A DNA stretch of 64,000 bases from Anthonomus grandis grandis (taxonomy: Eukaryota > Arthropoda > Insecta > Coleoptera > Curculionidae). Position numbers and translations under genes: made by a program. The notes beneath the pieces were generated by a model that saw only the letters and a program-made list of their open reading frames with translations, was not told where the DNA came from and ran no database searches. This document shows positions 23,255 through 33,938 of this stretch, one piece after another. Where the stretch lies: the NCBI RefSeq assembly GCF_022605725.1, contig NC_065562.1, forward strand, positions 3,658,001-3,722,000. Reading direction: 5' to 3'. The number at the start of each line of letters is the position of its first letter. Within the stretch, counting starts at the first letter, position 1.

Positions 23255-23716
23255 CTTTATTATTTAAAATATATACAAATACAAAACAAAAAATACAAAT
23301 ATATAAAAATAAAAAATACAACAAAACATACAAAAAATTTAACAATTTTATAAATTGTTTGAGGTCATATTTCCTTAAAATCTATAAAATATATATACAT
23401 TCACTTGTATACAAAGTCGGCAAAAAAAGCAGTTGTTTACAAAAACATTATTAGCAAACTACTAATTTGTTTACATAATATACGAATATTATTTATGTAC
23501 ATTATCATAACAACATAAACAAATTTACCAGTGTTTAGGAAGCGTGTGCATAAAATTACTTAACATTAATTATTAAAAAAAGTCGTTTACTGTGTATAAG
23601 GCTCTCTCCAGCAAGTATGATTTCAGAGCTTTCCGAAATTTGGAAAAAGTTTGATTTGATTTCAAATGGGAGATGATTGTGCATTTTTTTTGCATTGTAA
23701 AGAATGGATCGTTTAA

Positions 23717-26329
23717 CTAGTTCTGATCGTGGGGTTGAAAGATCGTACTTTGCGTTTCTAAGAGATAATTGTGAGATGGCCGTTCTGACATATCTGATAA
23801 GTGCTTGCGGATTAGGCAGACGGATTCAAATATAAATAAGGAAGGAAGAGTTAGTATTTTAAATTTTTTTAAATATTCCTGGCAGTGAGTTCTGTAATTT
23901 AGTCTTAATGAATAGCGTATAGCTCTCTTTTGTAGCTTAAATATGAGTTCAAATTGAGTCGCACCACACGTACCCCAAAACGGAAGGGCATATCGGAGGT
24001 GCGACTCAAACAGGGCATAATAAACTGTTATAGCCGTTGCCAAACTTAACTCCCTGGATACTGATCTCAGAGCAAAACATGCAGAACTTCATTTTTTGGA
24101 TAAGGAATCGATGTGGATATCCCATTTTAAAGAGTTGTCTACCATCAGTCCCAAGAACTTTACGGAATCAACGACCTCCATTCTGTTGTTATTAATTACA
24201 ACAGGTTGCAACGCACCGCTAAATGATAATACTCTAGTTTTTGAGACGTTAAGGCACAAGAGATTTGAATCGCACCACGATTTAATGGTCACTAGGTCAC
24301 GAGATATGGTTCTACGAAGAGCCACCATATTTAAGTTGCTCCAAGAAAAACTAGTATCGTCCGCAAAGAGACAAATTTTACCATTTATGTCCAGATTAGC
24401 AATATCATTTATAAATAGAAGAAACAAAATAGGGCCTAGAACTGAGCCCTGAGGTACCCCGCATTCTATTGGCTTGCACGAAGACGTCATCGAATCAACC
24501 CTAACAAACTGATTCCTGTTGTTCAGGTATGACATGAACCACTCGAGAGGTGTTCCTCTAATTCCATAGTGCTGCAATTTATTAATTAGGATATTATGGT
24601 TTACACAGTCGAAAGCTTTAGAGAAATCACAGAAAATTGTTGCTGTTTAGGCTGGAGTATATATTATTAAAGAGGGACAACATAGCGTTATTGGTGCACT
24701 TGTTACTCAAGAATCCGAACTGATGCGGGGTTATAATTTTATATTTAAGCAAAAAGGATAAAAGTCGTTTCTTTACCAGTCTTTCAATAATCTTCGATAA
24801 TGTTGGGAGAAGTGCAATTGGGCGGTAGTTCGAACATTGATCCTTCTCGCTCCCTTTATGTAAAGGAATAATAATTGCCGTCTTAAGGCAGCTTGGAAAG
24901 ATTCCAATTTGAAGAGACATAGTAATTAAGTTGGTAAAATGGTTTAAAGTGATATCCGGGAAATTTGAAAACATTTTGAGCGTTAGACCATCAGCCCCAG
25001 ATGAAGATTTGTTTTTAATGTCTTTTATTGTGCTGCGTAGTTCTTCTAATGCTATGGGTGTAAGAAAGAAATTATGTAAATTCTCATTAACGAGATATGA
25101 GAGAGGATCGTGGGAAGGAGTTACGGTATTCATGAGATTTTCTACATTTATAAAGTAGTTGTTTAAGTTATCCGGTGAAGTGGGGATTGTGATAGATGGA
25201 GAAGCCTTATCCCTTAATTCATTAACAATAGACCAAGTCTCCTTACCAACATTTGCAGAATTAGAAATCCTTTTATTGTAATAGAGGTCCTTGGCTGCCT
25301 TTATTGTTTTATGGTAAATTTTTTTGTACAACCTTACGTAATCGTGGAAGAACACACTGTCTGAGAATTTTTTTAAGTGTGATAAGGAGCGTATATTTTT
25401 AGAAGACAAGCGTAAGCCTTTAGTAGACCATGGTTTTTTTGTTTAATTTTGATGGGTCTAAGAGGAAATGAGTTGGATGCCAAATCAGACAGTGACTTAA
25501 TAAATCGAGAAAACTCAGTGTTAACATCATCAGATAGTCCCAGTCCGTTCTTAAACATAGATTTTTGAAATTTAGGAAATTTTTTTTCCCAAAGATACGG
25601 CACATTTTGCGCGGGACTCATTTATTTATGTGATTTAGAGAAAATTTAGTTAATACTGCTTCATGATCGGAGAAACCTGAGTTAAAGACAGTTGAATCAA
25701 CGAGTTCCGGATCAAAGGTTGATACGACGTAGTCAATGATACTAGAGCTAATTTTGGTTCTTCTGGTTGGGGAGTTAATATGCATAACCATCCCAAATGA
25801 ATCAAATATGGACTGAAGGGATTCCTTAGCAGCACACACACTGAAGAAGTCAATATTAAGATCGCCACACAAAATTAATTTGCTTATTAAGGGGAGGGAT
25901 TCTAGCAAGCTTAATAATTTTTGGCAGAAAATTTGCACGTCCGCGTCAGGTGTTTTGTAAATACAAACTATATAAAGGTCAAAGGTATTATGATAGACGA
26001 TGGAAAATTCGAATACTTTTTCAGATAATAAATTATCAAATTTTGTGACCGCGGAAAAATCGTTGTTAGTGGACATTATCATAGTACCTCCATGAGATAA
26101 ATTACTTCTATTATATCTAGCTAAAGTGGTATAGTTTTTAGACCTGAATATTTTAGAATAGTGGTATAAATACAGGCTCATCAGTCTTTAACCAATGTTC
26201 TGTTATGGCAACAATATGTGGAAAGTTTAGCTCTTCCAATAAAAGATGTAATTCGTCTATTTTATGTCTTAAGGACCGAATGTTAATGAGGAATATATGG
26301 ACGTTAGCAAGCTTATTGCTAACGTCCAT
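23717..26329 (-). pseudogene. ORF2: endonuclease and reverse transcriptase
   Basis: Starts at ATG 26329 with MDVSNKLANVHIFLINIRSL, then ITEHWLKTDEPVFI, frameshift, and an endonuclease with VCIYKTPDADVQIF, ILCGDLNIDFFSV and SGFSDHEAVLTKF. Reverse transcriptase: SSGADGLTLKMFSNFPDITL, CSNYRPIALLPTLSKIIERL, HQFGFLSNKCTNNAMLSLFN, a frameshift near 24640, then CGVPQGSVLGPILFLLFIND, CLFADDTSFSW (FADD intact) and VKFLGLMVDNSLKWDIHI. The C-terminal thumb and connector region (24043-23717) ends FQPHDQN. There is no RNase H. A 14-bp perfect inverted repeat spans the start codon (26297-26329). Confidence 0.88.
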
Positions 26330-26335
26330 TTTTTT

Positions 26336-27787
26336 AGAGGGTGCTTGATCCTCTATTCGCGTCGTATAATTTTCTCAGGGAGTTCATGTCAGTGGGAAGT
26401 CCTTCTGCGGCAAGCATTAGTTTAATGCTAGTTTTTGTGTGCCCTTCAAAGCATGTACTCGCCGGCAGGTCGTGGAGGTATGCCAGGTAGAGCCTAAGTG
26501 ATTTTAAAATTGAAGGGTCCCTTAGTCTGGCCAATAGGTAACGGCTATTCTCAGGATCAGAATTTTGGGACAGCCTCACTATTGGCGGAGTCAACGGATC
26601 CATAAAGGGCTCGTCCGTCTTCGTTCATCGTTTTTTTTCCAACTATTATTTTAGAGGGTTCCCGTGCAAGGAACCTAATCGCAACGATTGCTTCCTTGTC
26701 TGAAGCAATTCTTAAAGATCTCTCTGGCGTAGCAGTGGCTTCTGGTGGTGGCTGAATCTTGAATGTTGGTGAATCTGGATGGGTTGAAGCATTCAATTTG
26801 TAGCCATCTACAATTGTACCTGCTGGCCACATAGTTGGGTCTTTTAAAGTTTTTAGGTGCTCCTTTTTTAGCACGCCAACTTTGAAGTCTGAGTCTGGAC
26901 AGTCCTTGTTCTTCAGCATAGGAAAGCATCTAACAAAGTCCGTGGTTTTAAGTTTCTCCTTGACGTAGTGTGCAAGTTGATTTGCTGTATAGGATGAGGG
27001 GATCCTAGACACAACCACGTATTCCCATTCCTCTTTTACAAAAGATTTGGAAGGTAGAGGAGTGGTTTTGTTTATGGGAGTCTTCACATCTATAGGGTTT
27101 TCCAAATGCTCGGTCTGCGTTGAAGTGGATTTTTTTGGTTTCAGGAGGCTACTTCCACTATCCGTGTTTCCTTTAGAAGTTAAATTGTCGATGGAAAGTG
27201 CCATTTGTTTAACACTTTTTTGGAGATCACCCATTTCCTTTGTGAGCTCTTCCCTTGATGAGTCGTGTATCTGGACCTTAACAGAATCTCCATGATTATC
27301 CAGGAGAATAGACGAGAGATTAAAAATGCCTTGCTTCATTTCCCTGATGGAATGGAATTCTTTTCCGTTTTCAGGAGTTCTTGTATGGAGGCTATGAATT
27401 TCATCTATTTTATCGTATAAGGTCTTCCATTTCGAGTCATGGTAGCTCGAATAGTAGTAGAATGTCGTAGATCTCAGATAATACAGGGAACAGTTCGTTG
27501 TTCTTTTTTAGGCACGTTTCCAATGCTTCAACAATTTCAAGGGGGATCTGACTTTTTTGTAGATGAGAGACTTTGTCGTGCAAGTATTTGAGTGTCGGAG
27601 AGTCGCAGACATTGCAAAAATATCTTACATTGTGGCACTTCTGCTAATAAAGCGCTTTTGTCATTGTCTTGTCCAGCCCGGTGCAGTTCATGCAGAAATT
27701 CCGGCGACACTCTCCGCTGCAACGAAGTTTATATTTATCCTTATCGGATACGGTTTTTTGACACGAATCACACTTGAACTCAGCCAT
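26336..27787 (-). pseudogene. ORF1 with N-terminal PHD-like zinc finger
   Basis: Starts at ATG 27787 (MAEFKCDSCQKTVSDKDKYK) with Cys pairs CDSC, CSGEC, CMNC and, after one in-frame TAG at about 27645, YFCNVCDSPTLKYLHDKVS; these Cys/His positions make a PHD-type finger. Next comes a predicted coiled-coil stretch (EEMGDL-type heptads, KEMGDLQKSVKQMALSIDNL), then VVVSRIPSSYTANQLAHYVK, a conserved C-terminal domain typical of PHD-bearing LINE ORF1 proteins. One frameshift near 26600 leads into LSQNSDPENSRYLLARLRDP and the stop at about 26336. It would be an RNA-binding gag-like protein; the PHD may direct it to chromatin. Confidence 0.8.
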
Positions 27788-28579
27788 TTTTTTATTAAGG
27801 TGAAGAAAGAAAAAAATATATAATAATAAAAAATTTAAGATTGTAGAGTAAAAAGTTTAAAGACAAAAACACTTATGTAGGGGTCAATGCTAATTGCCAA
27901 AGTCAAGTTCAGTTAAGCGGGAACAAATTTATTAACAGGTAGCACGCGCACAATAAACACTAGCCGCGTCGTCGTAATGTTATGATGGTTCAACAAACTA
28001 TGTTGACAAAACACGTGTATTAAACAGGAACTACTTTTAGATCAGGAACAATAACAGTCAAGCGGAACTATTATTTTTTGCAGGTATCACGCACAGCAGA
28101 AACGTCAAAAAAAAATCAAAACAGAACAAAACAAAACAAAACATCAATCCGGCAGAGCCAATGAGTGAAAACACGACCGCTTCGTACGACTGCTGCTGAA
28201 TCAATAATGTTGTGCAGATGGCGACTGTGAAATTTAACACCCTGTAACTAAAAAACAAAGTAACTTTGAACTAAGGTAAGTGCTTTAAATCAGCTTATTT
28301 TGTCGTCAGGAATATGTCCTAGGATTTTGTATAGATCTTTTAGAGACACTGTATATGTGTATTGGTTAGCTCATTTGTATTTTATTATCTAAACCATAAA
28401 GTAGATTCTTTTTATTTAGATTAGTTACATCATTTTCTGTCGTTTACTCACCATCTGATCATTTTCATTAACATTGTTTTTAAACCATATTCTAAGTTAA
28501 AACATATTATGTGCTAGAGATTAGAATTGTTGCAATGGGTATAATAAAAACCAAATGATAGGGTTTCAATGACCTTTGT

Positions 28580-28942
28580 TTTTAATTTCAAAAATTTAAA
28601 TGAAGCACATATTTTAAAGTGCATGCATCTATCCTTGTGAGTTATTTGAAAGTTCGTAAATTTTAAATTTTTTAACGAGATTCTTAAATAAGTACAAGAA
28701 AAATACCAGAACTAATGCAGCTATCTTAAATTCGTAATTAAATGTAACATTCCATTTTGTTTTTGTAAACATACATAACCTCCCAAAAACTTTAATTGTT
28801 TTGTTTCCATACAATTGGCACCACTGAAATTTGTCACAGTGACCACACCGAAAGGTCACAATCACGCAAAATGGCGGCCACCTAGTAGTGGTGATTTATT
28901 TTTGAATGGATTGGCAGCTTAGGTATATTTATTAAGTCTGTG
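28580..28942. mobile_element. partial, older copy of the 16966-17991 element
   Basis: In reverse complement this stretch follows 16966-17330 closely: CCACAGACTTA at the end, TATACCT, GGCGGCC-type block, TTTGGGAGGTTATGT and ATGCACTTTAAAATAT. It extends the family to two copies. Its far end is not visible because the D41D element abuts it at 28353, so the D41D element may have inserted into it. Confidence 0.7.
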
Positions 28943-30324
28943 GTTAAATGTGCTTGGTAGATAAGTAATTTATTTATAATTGAAACGGATTGTAATTTTA
29001 TTGCTAGATGATATACGCTAGTGGAGGCGGAGATGTAATATTTTAAGCTTGGCTTACAAAAGGTGTCAAAAATTAATGTCTAGGGCCTGTTCACAGGAGT
29101 ATGAAATTTATGGTTGTATACACATTTTCTGCAAAACGTGTGCTGGCCTCAGTACTATAGAGTGTTACTCCATTGATCTGTAAAATTATATTTTATTCCG
29201 ATCGTAAGAAAGAAGGAGACTTAATGAAGTATAAACAAACTTGAGATAGTCTTGAAAGAAAAAAGGCAAAATGTAAAAAATGGACGCCATTATAGTAAAC
29301 CTTCAACAAGAAATGAAGGACAACGAAGACTACAAACTTGGAGTTTGAAAAAATATCTGTTAGACTGAAAGGCGAAAATGATCATGTTCGGCATCTAAAG
29401 AACCTATCAAATGATCTAGAGTATTTAGCTACGGATGCCCGACAAACTATACACTAAAAATTGACAATCAAAAAAAGGAAATATTGATGCCTAATAGTGA
29501 AATAATAACAACTACAGTTAATAATCTCAAATTTCTAAAGGAAATTATTTTTCTTAAGCTTAGGGAGGAATTGTAACTAGTGAACTAAACCAATTAAATA
29601 AACTAAAGACAAGTCTGCCAACTAGTGCAGCATATCTTTGTGTCGTCTGACTTTAAGATTAGGGATATTAAACTGGACACCGATAGTATTATAGTCGATG
29701 TAATATTTACGTAAAATACTAACTTTAGCTCTATCAGCAATAAATCTTAAGAATTTTCTCTGTACAGCCTTAAGGCGTTGAATATGAGAGTCATAAAAAG
29801 GGGACCAAATTACAGACGCATATTCAAAGAAGGAAAGCACCAAAGAGTAATAAAGTAATTTGAAACAGTAAGGTGAAAGATGTACACTTTTTCTAGTGAT
29901 GAACCAAGAATACGCATACGCCTATTAATAATAATTAACATGTGCGGCAAGAAGTTAGCTTGGTACCAAACCAGTACTAAAAGAACACCTAAATCTTTAA
30001 CTGTATCAACTGATCTGAGTTCGTTATTGTTAATTGTGTATTAATAATTAATAATTTTACTAGAACGACCAATGGCTTTTTAAATCCAATTGAAGTAGCT
30101 CAGCATCAAGATATTACTCAATGGCTTTACACAGTTTAAAATCATCAGCAAAAGCCAAAAGCAAAATGGTTTGAATGTCCAATTACATTACTCAAATTTC
30201 TTATGAACAAGTTAAAAAAGACAGGTCCAATATATGAACCTGCCTCAAGGCATACCTAAAGATACTTTAATATCACTAAAATTATAATTAAGGAAGAAGT
30301 TCATTCTGAAGTGAAGTCAATATA

Positions 30325-30498
30325 ATATTGAATAGTTAGTAGGGGAAGTATTTTCTCCATACATAAAATGTTAATCCTCTAATTTCAGGAGTGATGCATT
30401 TCGGCAAGTGTTCTTGCCATCATCAGATGGGTTACGTTAAGTAACATTAGCATTTTATTTGTGGAGGAAAGACTTCCCCTACTAACTTTTCAATAAAA
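30325..30498. mobile_element. hairpin element (MITE-like) with about 50-bp inverted arms
   Basis: Left arm from 30325 (TATTGAATAGTTAGTAGGGG, then AAGT, CTCCA, ATAAAATG, TTAAT) pairs with the right arm ending at 30498, with the core AGTAGGGGAAGT perfectly mirrored by ACTTCCCCTACT (30471-30482). The loop holds the hammerhead-like core. It interrupts the RT of the minus-strand LINE. No clear duplication is seen because the arms extend into AT-rich flanks. Confidence 0.65.
30391..30428 (-). ncRNA. possible hammerhead-like ribozyme core
   Basis: The minus strand reads CTGATGA, then a 6-bp stem GGCAAG with an AACA loop and CTTGCC, then GAAA followed by TGCATC. CUGAUGA and GAAA are the invariant hammerhead boxes, and a very short palindromic third stem ending in UC is the form seen in retrotransposon-type (dimeric) hammerheads. 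One extra U lies between CUGAUGA and stem II, and I could not draw a convincing stem I, so the motif is suggestive only. Confidence 0.4.
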
Positions 30499-32167
30499 TT
30501 ATAATTATTTATCCTGACCAACTGTGTGAGAGCAGTCAAACAGAAAAAGAGATGTGATTAAATCTATACTAGTAATCAAATTTATAGTCAGGAATCTTAC
30601 TGATAGGTTGCCTGTATGTAGTTTTAAAAGGCCTAGCAAATAAGTTTACAATATCTTGACCATTACCAGTAACCTCGGTTTCCATATGCATGCTATTGGG
30701 ATACGAATCAGACTTACGCAACCTATTGATGTGTTTCCAAAATAAAGAAGGATAATGAGAAATTTCAGTATTTAATCTTTCAATATATGACCTAAAACAT
30801 TCATCCCGAAGAGTTTTATATTTATTTCTCAAATTTGAAGAATTAAGATAATCCATGGAATTCTTACTATTTTTGAATTTTGTGTGGGCAGTATTTTTTT
30901 AAATAACAAGATTTAGTAATTTTCCACTAAATCAAGTGAGAAAATTAGATGATTTTAAATGTTTAATTGAAACAAACCTCTCAATAGCAAAACAAAGAGC
31001 ATTGTAATTTTTTTTTATTAATATCAATCATTTATTAATATCTTGCTGATTAAAAGCAGTATTCGAATTTATGCGAGCAATGCAATGCAAGGTAATTATT
31101 AATGGCAAAAAAACACAGTTTACAAAATGATAATAATAAACATTGTACTTAAGATCTAAATCACATTTAACAGGAATACTTATTTCATAAGCATGATGGT
31201 AGTTTGATGCCGGTGATAATTTTCAGTGGCATATATGACTTCAAGGCAAAACTTGAGAAAAACAGATCAAGAAATGTACCAAAGTTGGCAAGCCATTCAC
31301 CTGCTTAAGATTAAGATAGTTGCAACAACTACATGGCACATTTGCGGATGATATAAACTCAGCACACACAGTCCGTTCACATACCGCATGTGACAGATTA
31401 AAATCGCTACACAATAAAATATTACAACTAATATGAACACTCACAAGATCCATGGATGTAGAGGCAAATTCCTCATAAATTGATAAAGGAGAAGCAGGAG
31501 GGATGTAGACAGCGCCAAAAATGATGTTCTTGTCACTGCATGATACAAACACAAAGATGTGTTCCATAGTTGAATCACTGGTCTGTAATAACCTGGCTTT
31601 AAAACATTTACATACAGCAATCAAAATGTCATTACTCCATTGCCTCGCCGTATTTGTGTAACTTCGATCCTGAAATCCTGGAAAATATTGAAGTCAGTGA
31701 AATTTATTTCCGAGTCCAGAAAATCCTTATTCGGCCAAGACTCCACCAAAATTACACCATCATATATGCAACTGTTAAAAGCATTATTTTAGTTTGCAAA
31801 CCACCCGCATTATGAAAGTATAGATTTAGTTTTTTTGGAGTTCGCTTAATAACATTAAGCTTATTAACATCCTCTTTTGTTGGACCACCTTAGAAATGCC
31901 AATAAAAAAGTTCTTCATAAGCATTTTTTATTTGCTTACTTTAAATAGCTGTTAGGTCAGCTTTTATTTTAATTTACCAATTATCAAGTGATTTACGGTC
32001 TTTTAAAAGAGAGGATGCCAGCTCACCATAAGAAAAAAACCACTCTTAAAATTCTCAAATTATTAATTTGTTTCTCAATTTGCCTAGATGATGGGCATTA
32101 AACTTCGACATTAAATTCGACATGATCTAAACTAACTTTGGATTCTTTGGCATTACTCTCAGGGACA

Positions 32168-32644
32168 TCATAAAAAATAGCATTTCTGCTTAGCAGTTTT
32201 AGTCTGCTCAGCAGTTATGTCAGCCTTACTTATTCCCTGGGATTTTAATTGATTCAACTCATACCTGAGGTATTGGACCTCAGATCTAAGCTCAGATTCC
32301 ACTGAGCCAAGCTTGCCTGTCGGAACAGCCTTAATTTCATCCAACAGACATGCCAATTTAGTGGTCTAATCATTAATAGCATTTAAAATATTTCGTATGA
32401 TCAAAACAACATCCGAGATCTCAATATTCTGTTTGTTTACTGGACGATCTTAAATTTGTTCTCCTTCGAAGTTCGAAAAGTCGTCAGCGGTTTTTGCGAA
32501 TTGATCCTGAGCACTGTTCAAAGCATACGGCTGCAAAACACGGTTACGGGCTGTAACGATATTGCTGTTACCACCAGGCGTCGGCAACAAATCGGACTGA
32601 TGACCAGATACCACTCGCCCCAACAAAGATGCCTGCTGTCTCAT
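32168..32644 (-). pseudogene. ORF1 fragment of the minus-strand LINE
   Basis: Two adjoining frames: MRQQASLLGRVVSGHQSDLL at 32644-32450, and MACLLDEIKAVPTGKLGSVE with ELRSEVQYLRYELNQLKSQG at 32356-32168. The second is a clear coiled coil, usual in the middle of LINE ORF1 proteins. No zinc motif is seen. Assignment rests on position upstream of the endonuclease. Confidence 0.5.
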
Positions 32645-32762
32645 ATTATCTTTTTTAAGATGTTAATATCTTAACCAAATTTCAATTTGGCTTCTATGAG
32701 AAAACCGGTACAAATCATGCCATATTTAAATTCTTTATTAATCTATATTTACAGATAAATTA

Positions 32763-32980
32763 TGATGATGGACCGCCTCGGTGGCTTTTTGTGATCTGTC
32801 AAAAGCATTTGAGTGTGTCTGCCACAGTATTCTGCTGGGAAAGCTTCATCACTAAAAGCTTTCAGAAAGTTACATCCTCATGATTTTCTTCCTATCTACA
32901 AGATCAAAAAAGGAAATATTGAAGCTTTTATTTTAAGAACAACCAATGTGTCCAATGATCATTTGTTGATTTTTCAATAA
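32763..32980 (+). pseudogene. reverse-transcriptase scrap on the plus strand
   Basis: The plus strand reads FCDLSKAFECVCHSILLGKL and then HHY, matching RT motif 3-4 of LINEs (DLSKAFDCV...LL.KL). It is opposite in strand to the adjoining LINE, so it comes from a separate insertion. Its 3' continuation carries the hairpin at 32981-33043. Confidence 0.65.
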
Positions 32981-33043
32981 GGCCAAGGCATAGATGTAAA
33001 TAGCTCCGCACTGTGCGGAGCTATTTACATCTGTGGCCAAGGC
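32981..33043. repeat. 45-bp perfect hairpin between 9-bp direct repeats
   Basis: A palindrome with 20-bp arms (AGATGTAAATAGCTCCGCAC at 32992-33011, single T, complement at 33013-33032) is flanked by the direct repeat GGCCAAGGC at 32981-32989 and 33035-33043. Between the direct repeats lie exactly 45 bp. The arrangement looks like a tiny insertion with target duplication or a template-switch product. Confidence 0.85.
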
Positions 33044-33677
33044 CTCGAATTATTCGCTAATTCACACATTTCAGTTCGCTGGTTTGGGTGAAGGGGTGCA
33101 ATTAAGAGGCTCGCTCAGTTTGTGGGGGCACATAAAAAGTTTTATAGTATCCTATTTTACTTCATTGGAAGTTCTGCAAATAGAAATCATTGACATAAGT
33201 CGCGAAATTTTGGTATATTTTGCGTCAAAACTGGTACCCCTCAGAAACAATCTGACGTTCTTGCTAAAGAGTTCTTTCCCATCGTATAATGTCTTGTGAT
33301 ATGATTTCAAACACAACACCCTCTCCCCAGGGTCTTCCTTATTCCTAAAAGATGTATTTTTTTAATTGAGAGCTTATGTGATACTAAAAGAGAAAATCAT
33401 AAAATAAAAAATCAATTTTCCATGATACACGGCCTACCTACGGCTTTTAATATATTCTTTTACATTTATTATCCAGAAAAACAAACCCTAACAAGTAATA
33501 TTTCAATATATAGAAATACATTTTATAATCAATAAGCACTACGTGTGTTTCATGATAACTATATATATACAAGACTTTTAAATAATATTTAATAACTCTC
33601 TTTTTACATTTTCTTTCTACTAAAGTACAGGATTTATTACAAAAGATTATATGGCGTTCCATTATTTATTTTTTAAA
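33044..33677. other. 3' flank of gbb, no other gene seen
   Basis: There is no supported ORF. It is directly downstream of the gbb stop codon on the minus strand, so it should hold its 3' UTR; AATAAA-like words occur (minus-strand AATAAA at about 33667-33672 and others), but I cannot pick the polyadenylation site. Confidence 0.4.
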
Positions 33678-33938
33678 TTAAAGACATCCACAGGTTTTTA
33701 CAACCATTTTCTTATACCTTTTTAGCACTACATTATGATCATCTAAGAAATATAAAACAGAGATCGGAGATAATTTTGTAGGCGCGCAGCAAGACTTCGG
33801 GTATCTAGTGGGATTTATTAAATGAACAAGTGTTTGAACGATGGCATGATTCGACGCATTCATATAAGAATTAAGGGGAAAATTGCATTCGCCATGGCAA
33901 AAGTATGCTGGATAACCTTCAGGCGCAATTATCCAATC
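33678..33938 (-). CDS. gbb: gbb exon 7: cystine-knot domain and stop
   Basis: Acceptor tttgtttcag; reads DWIIAPEGYPAYFCHGECNF, PLNSYMNASNHAIVQTLVHL, INPTRYPKSCCAPTKLSPIS, VLYFLDDHNVVLKRYKKMVV and KTCGCL, then TAA. The NHAIVQTLVH...CC.PTKL...VLY..D core and the terminal CGC are diagnostic of BMP5-8/gbb ligands; six of the seven cysteines are here. The N-glycosylation site NASN is present. Confidence 0.97.
   Translation of the reverse strand, partial: DWIIAPEGYPAYFCHGECNFPLNSYMNASNHAIVQTLVHLINPTRYPKSCCAPTKLSPISVLYFLDDHNVVLKRYKKMVVKTCGCL

Larger units (their letters stand above)
23230..28229 (-). mobile_element. full-length 5.0-kb non-LTR retrotransposon with PHD-finger ORF1
   Basis: Minus-strand LINE whose insertion is defined to the base: AAATTT at 23224-23229 and 28230-28235, inside the right end of the D41D element whose other end shows the uninterrupted sequence. 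The 3' end is a (ATTG)n-type microsatellite tail, as in CR1/Daphne-like clades, not poly(A). ORF1 (27787-26336) has a PHD-like zinc finger and ORF2 (26329-23717) has endonuclease and reverse transcriptase without RNase H. A few frameshifts and one in-frame TAG inactivate it; it is the youngest and best-preserved LINE in the window. Confidence 0.88.
13773..28351 (+). mobile_element. D41D element expanded to 14.6 kb by nested insertions
   Basis: The left end (13773-13945) and the right end (28351-28236 continued at 23229-23167, reverse complement) form an inverted repeat of about 175 bp. Shared words include ACAAAATCCTAG, ACATATTCCTG, GGGTGTTAAATTT, AAAAATCGATTTTA and CATACCACTTTGAAAA. TA flanks both ends (13771-13772, 28352-28353), the Tc1/mariner signature. 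The transposase remnant runs to 14712; everything from there to about 23100 is foreign, and a full non-LTR (23230-28229) is inserted inside the right end at AAATTT. The left end thus preserves the empty-site sequence for that LINE insertion. Confidence 0.75.
29622..31624 (-). pseudogene. ORF2 fragments: endonuclease and reverse transcriptase
   Basis: Endonuclease at 31624-31241: FGAVYIPPASPLSIYEEFAS and ILLCSDFNLSHAVCERT (GDFN-type motif as SDFN). The linker to the RT at 30856-30569 reads MDYLNSSNLRNKYKTLRDEC and SYPSLFWKHINRLRKSDSY-like text. RT core at 30290-30080 in broken frames: SDIKVSLGMP followed by a stop where Gln is expected, then FADDFKLCKAIE (FADD motif). The C-terminus (29843-29622) reads FFEYASVIWSPFYDSHIQRL and KAVQRKFLRFIA. 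It is non-functional. Confidence 0.75.
29600..32670 (-). mobile_element. degenerate Jockey-superfamily non-LTR, minus strand
   Basis: ORF1 scraps at 32644-32168, endonuclease at 31624-31241 and reverse-transcriptase pieces from 30856 to 29622 lie in the correct order on the minus strand. It is interrupted by a roughly 170-bp hairpin element at 30325-30498. Frame damage is heavy and no target duplication is visible. Confidence 0.75.

Noticed and set aside
24096..24452. 118-codon plus-strand frame
   Set aside because: Antisense shadow of the LINE reverse transcriptase.
33033..33299. 88-codon plus-strand frame next to the palindrome
   Set aside because: No motif; it overlaps the hairpin repeat and the 3' flank of gbb.
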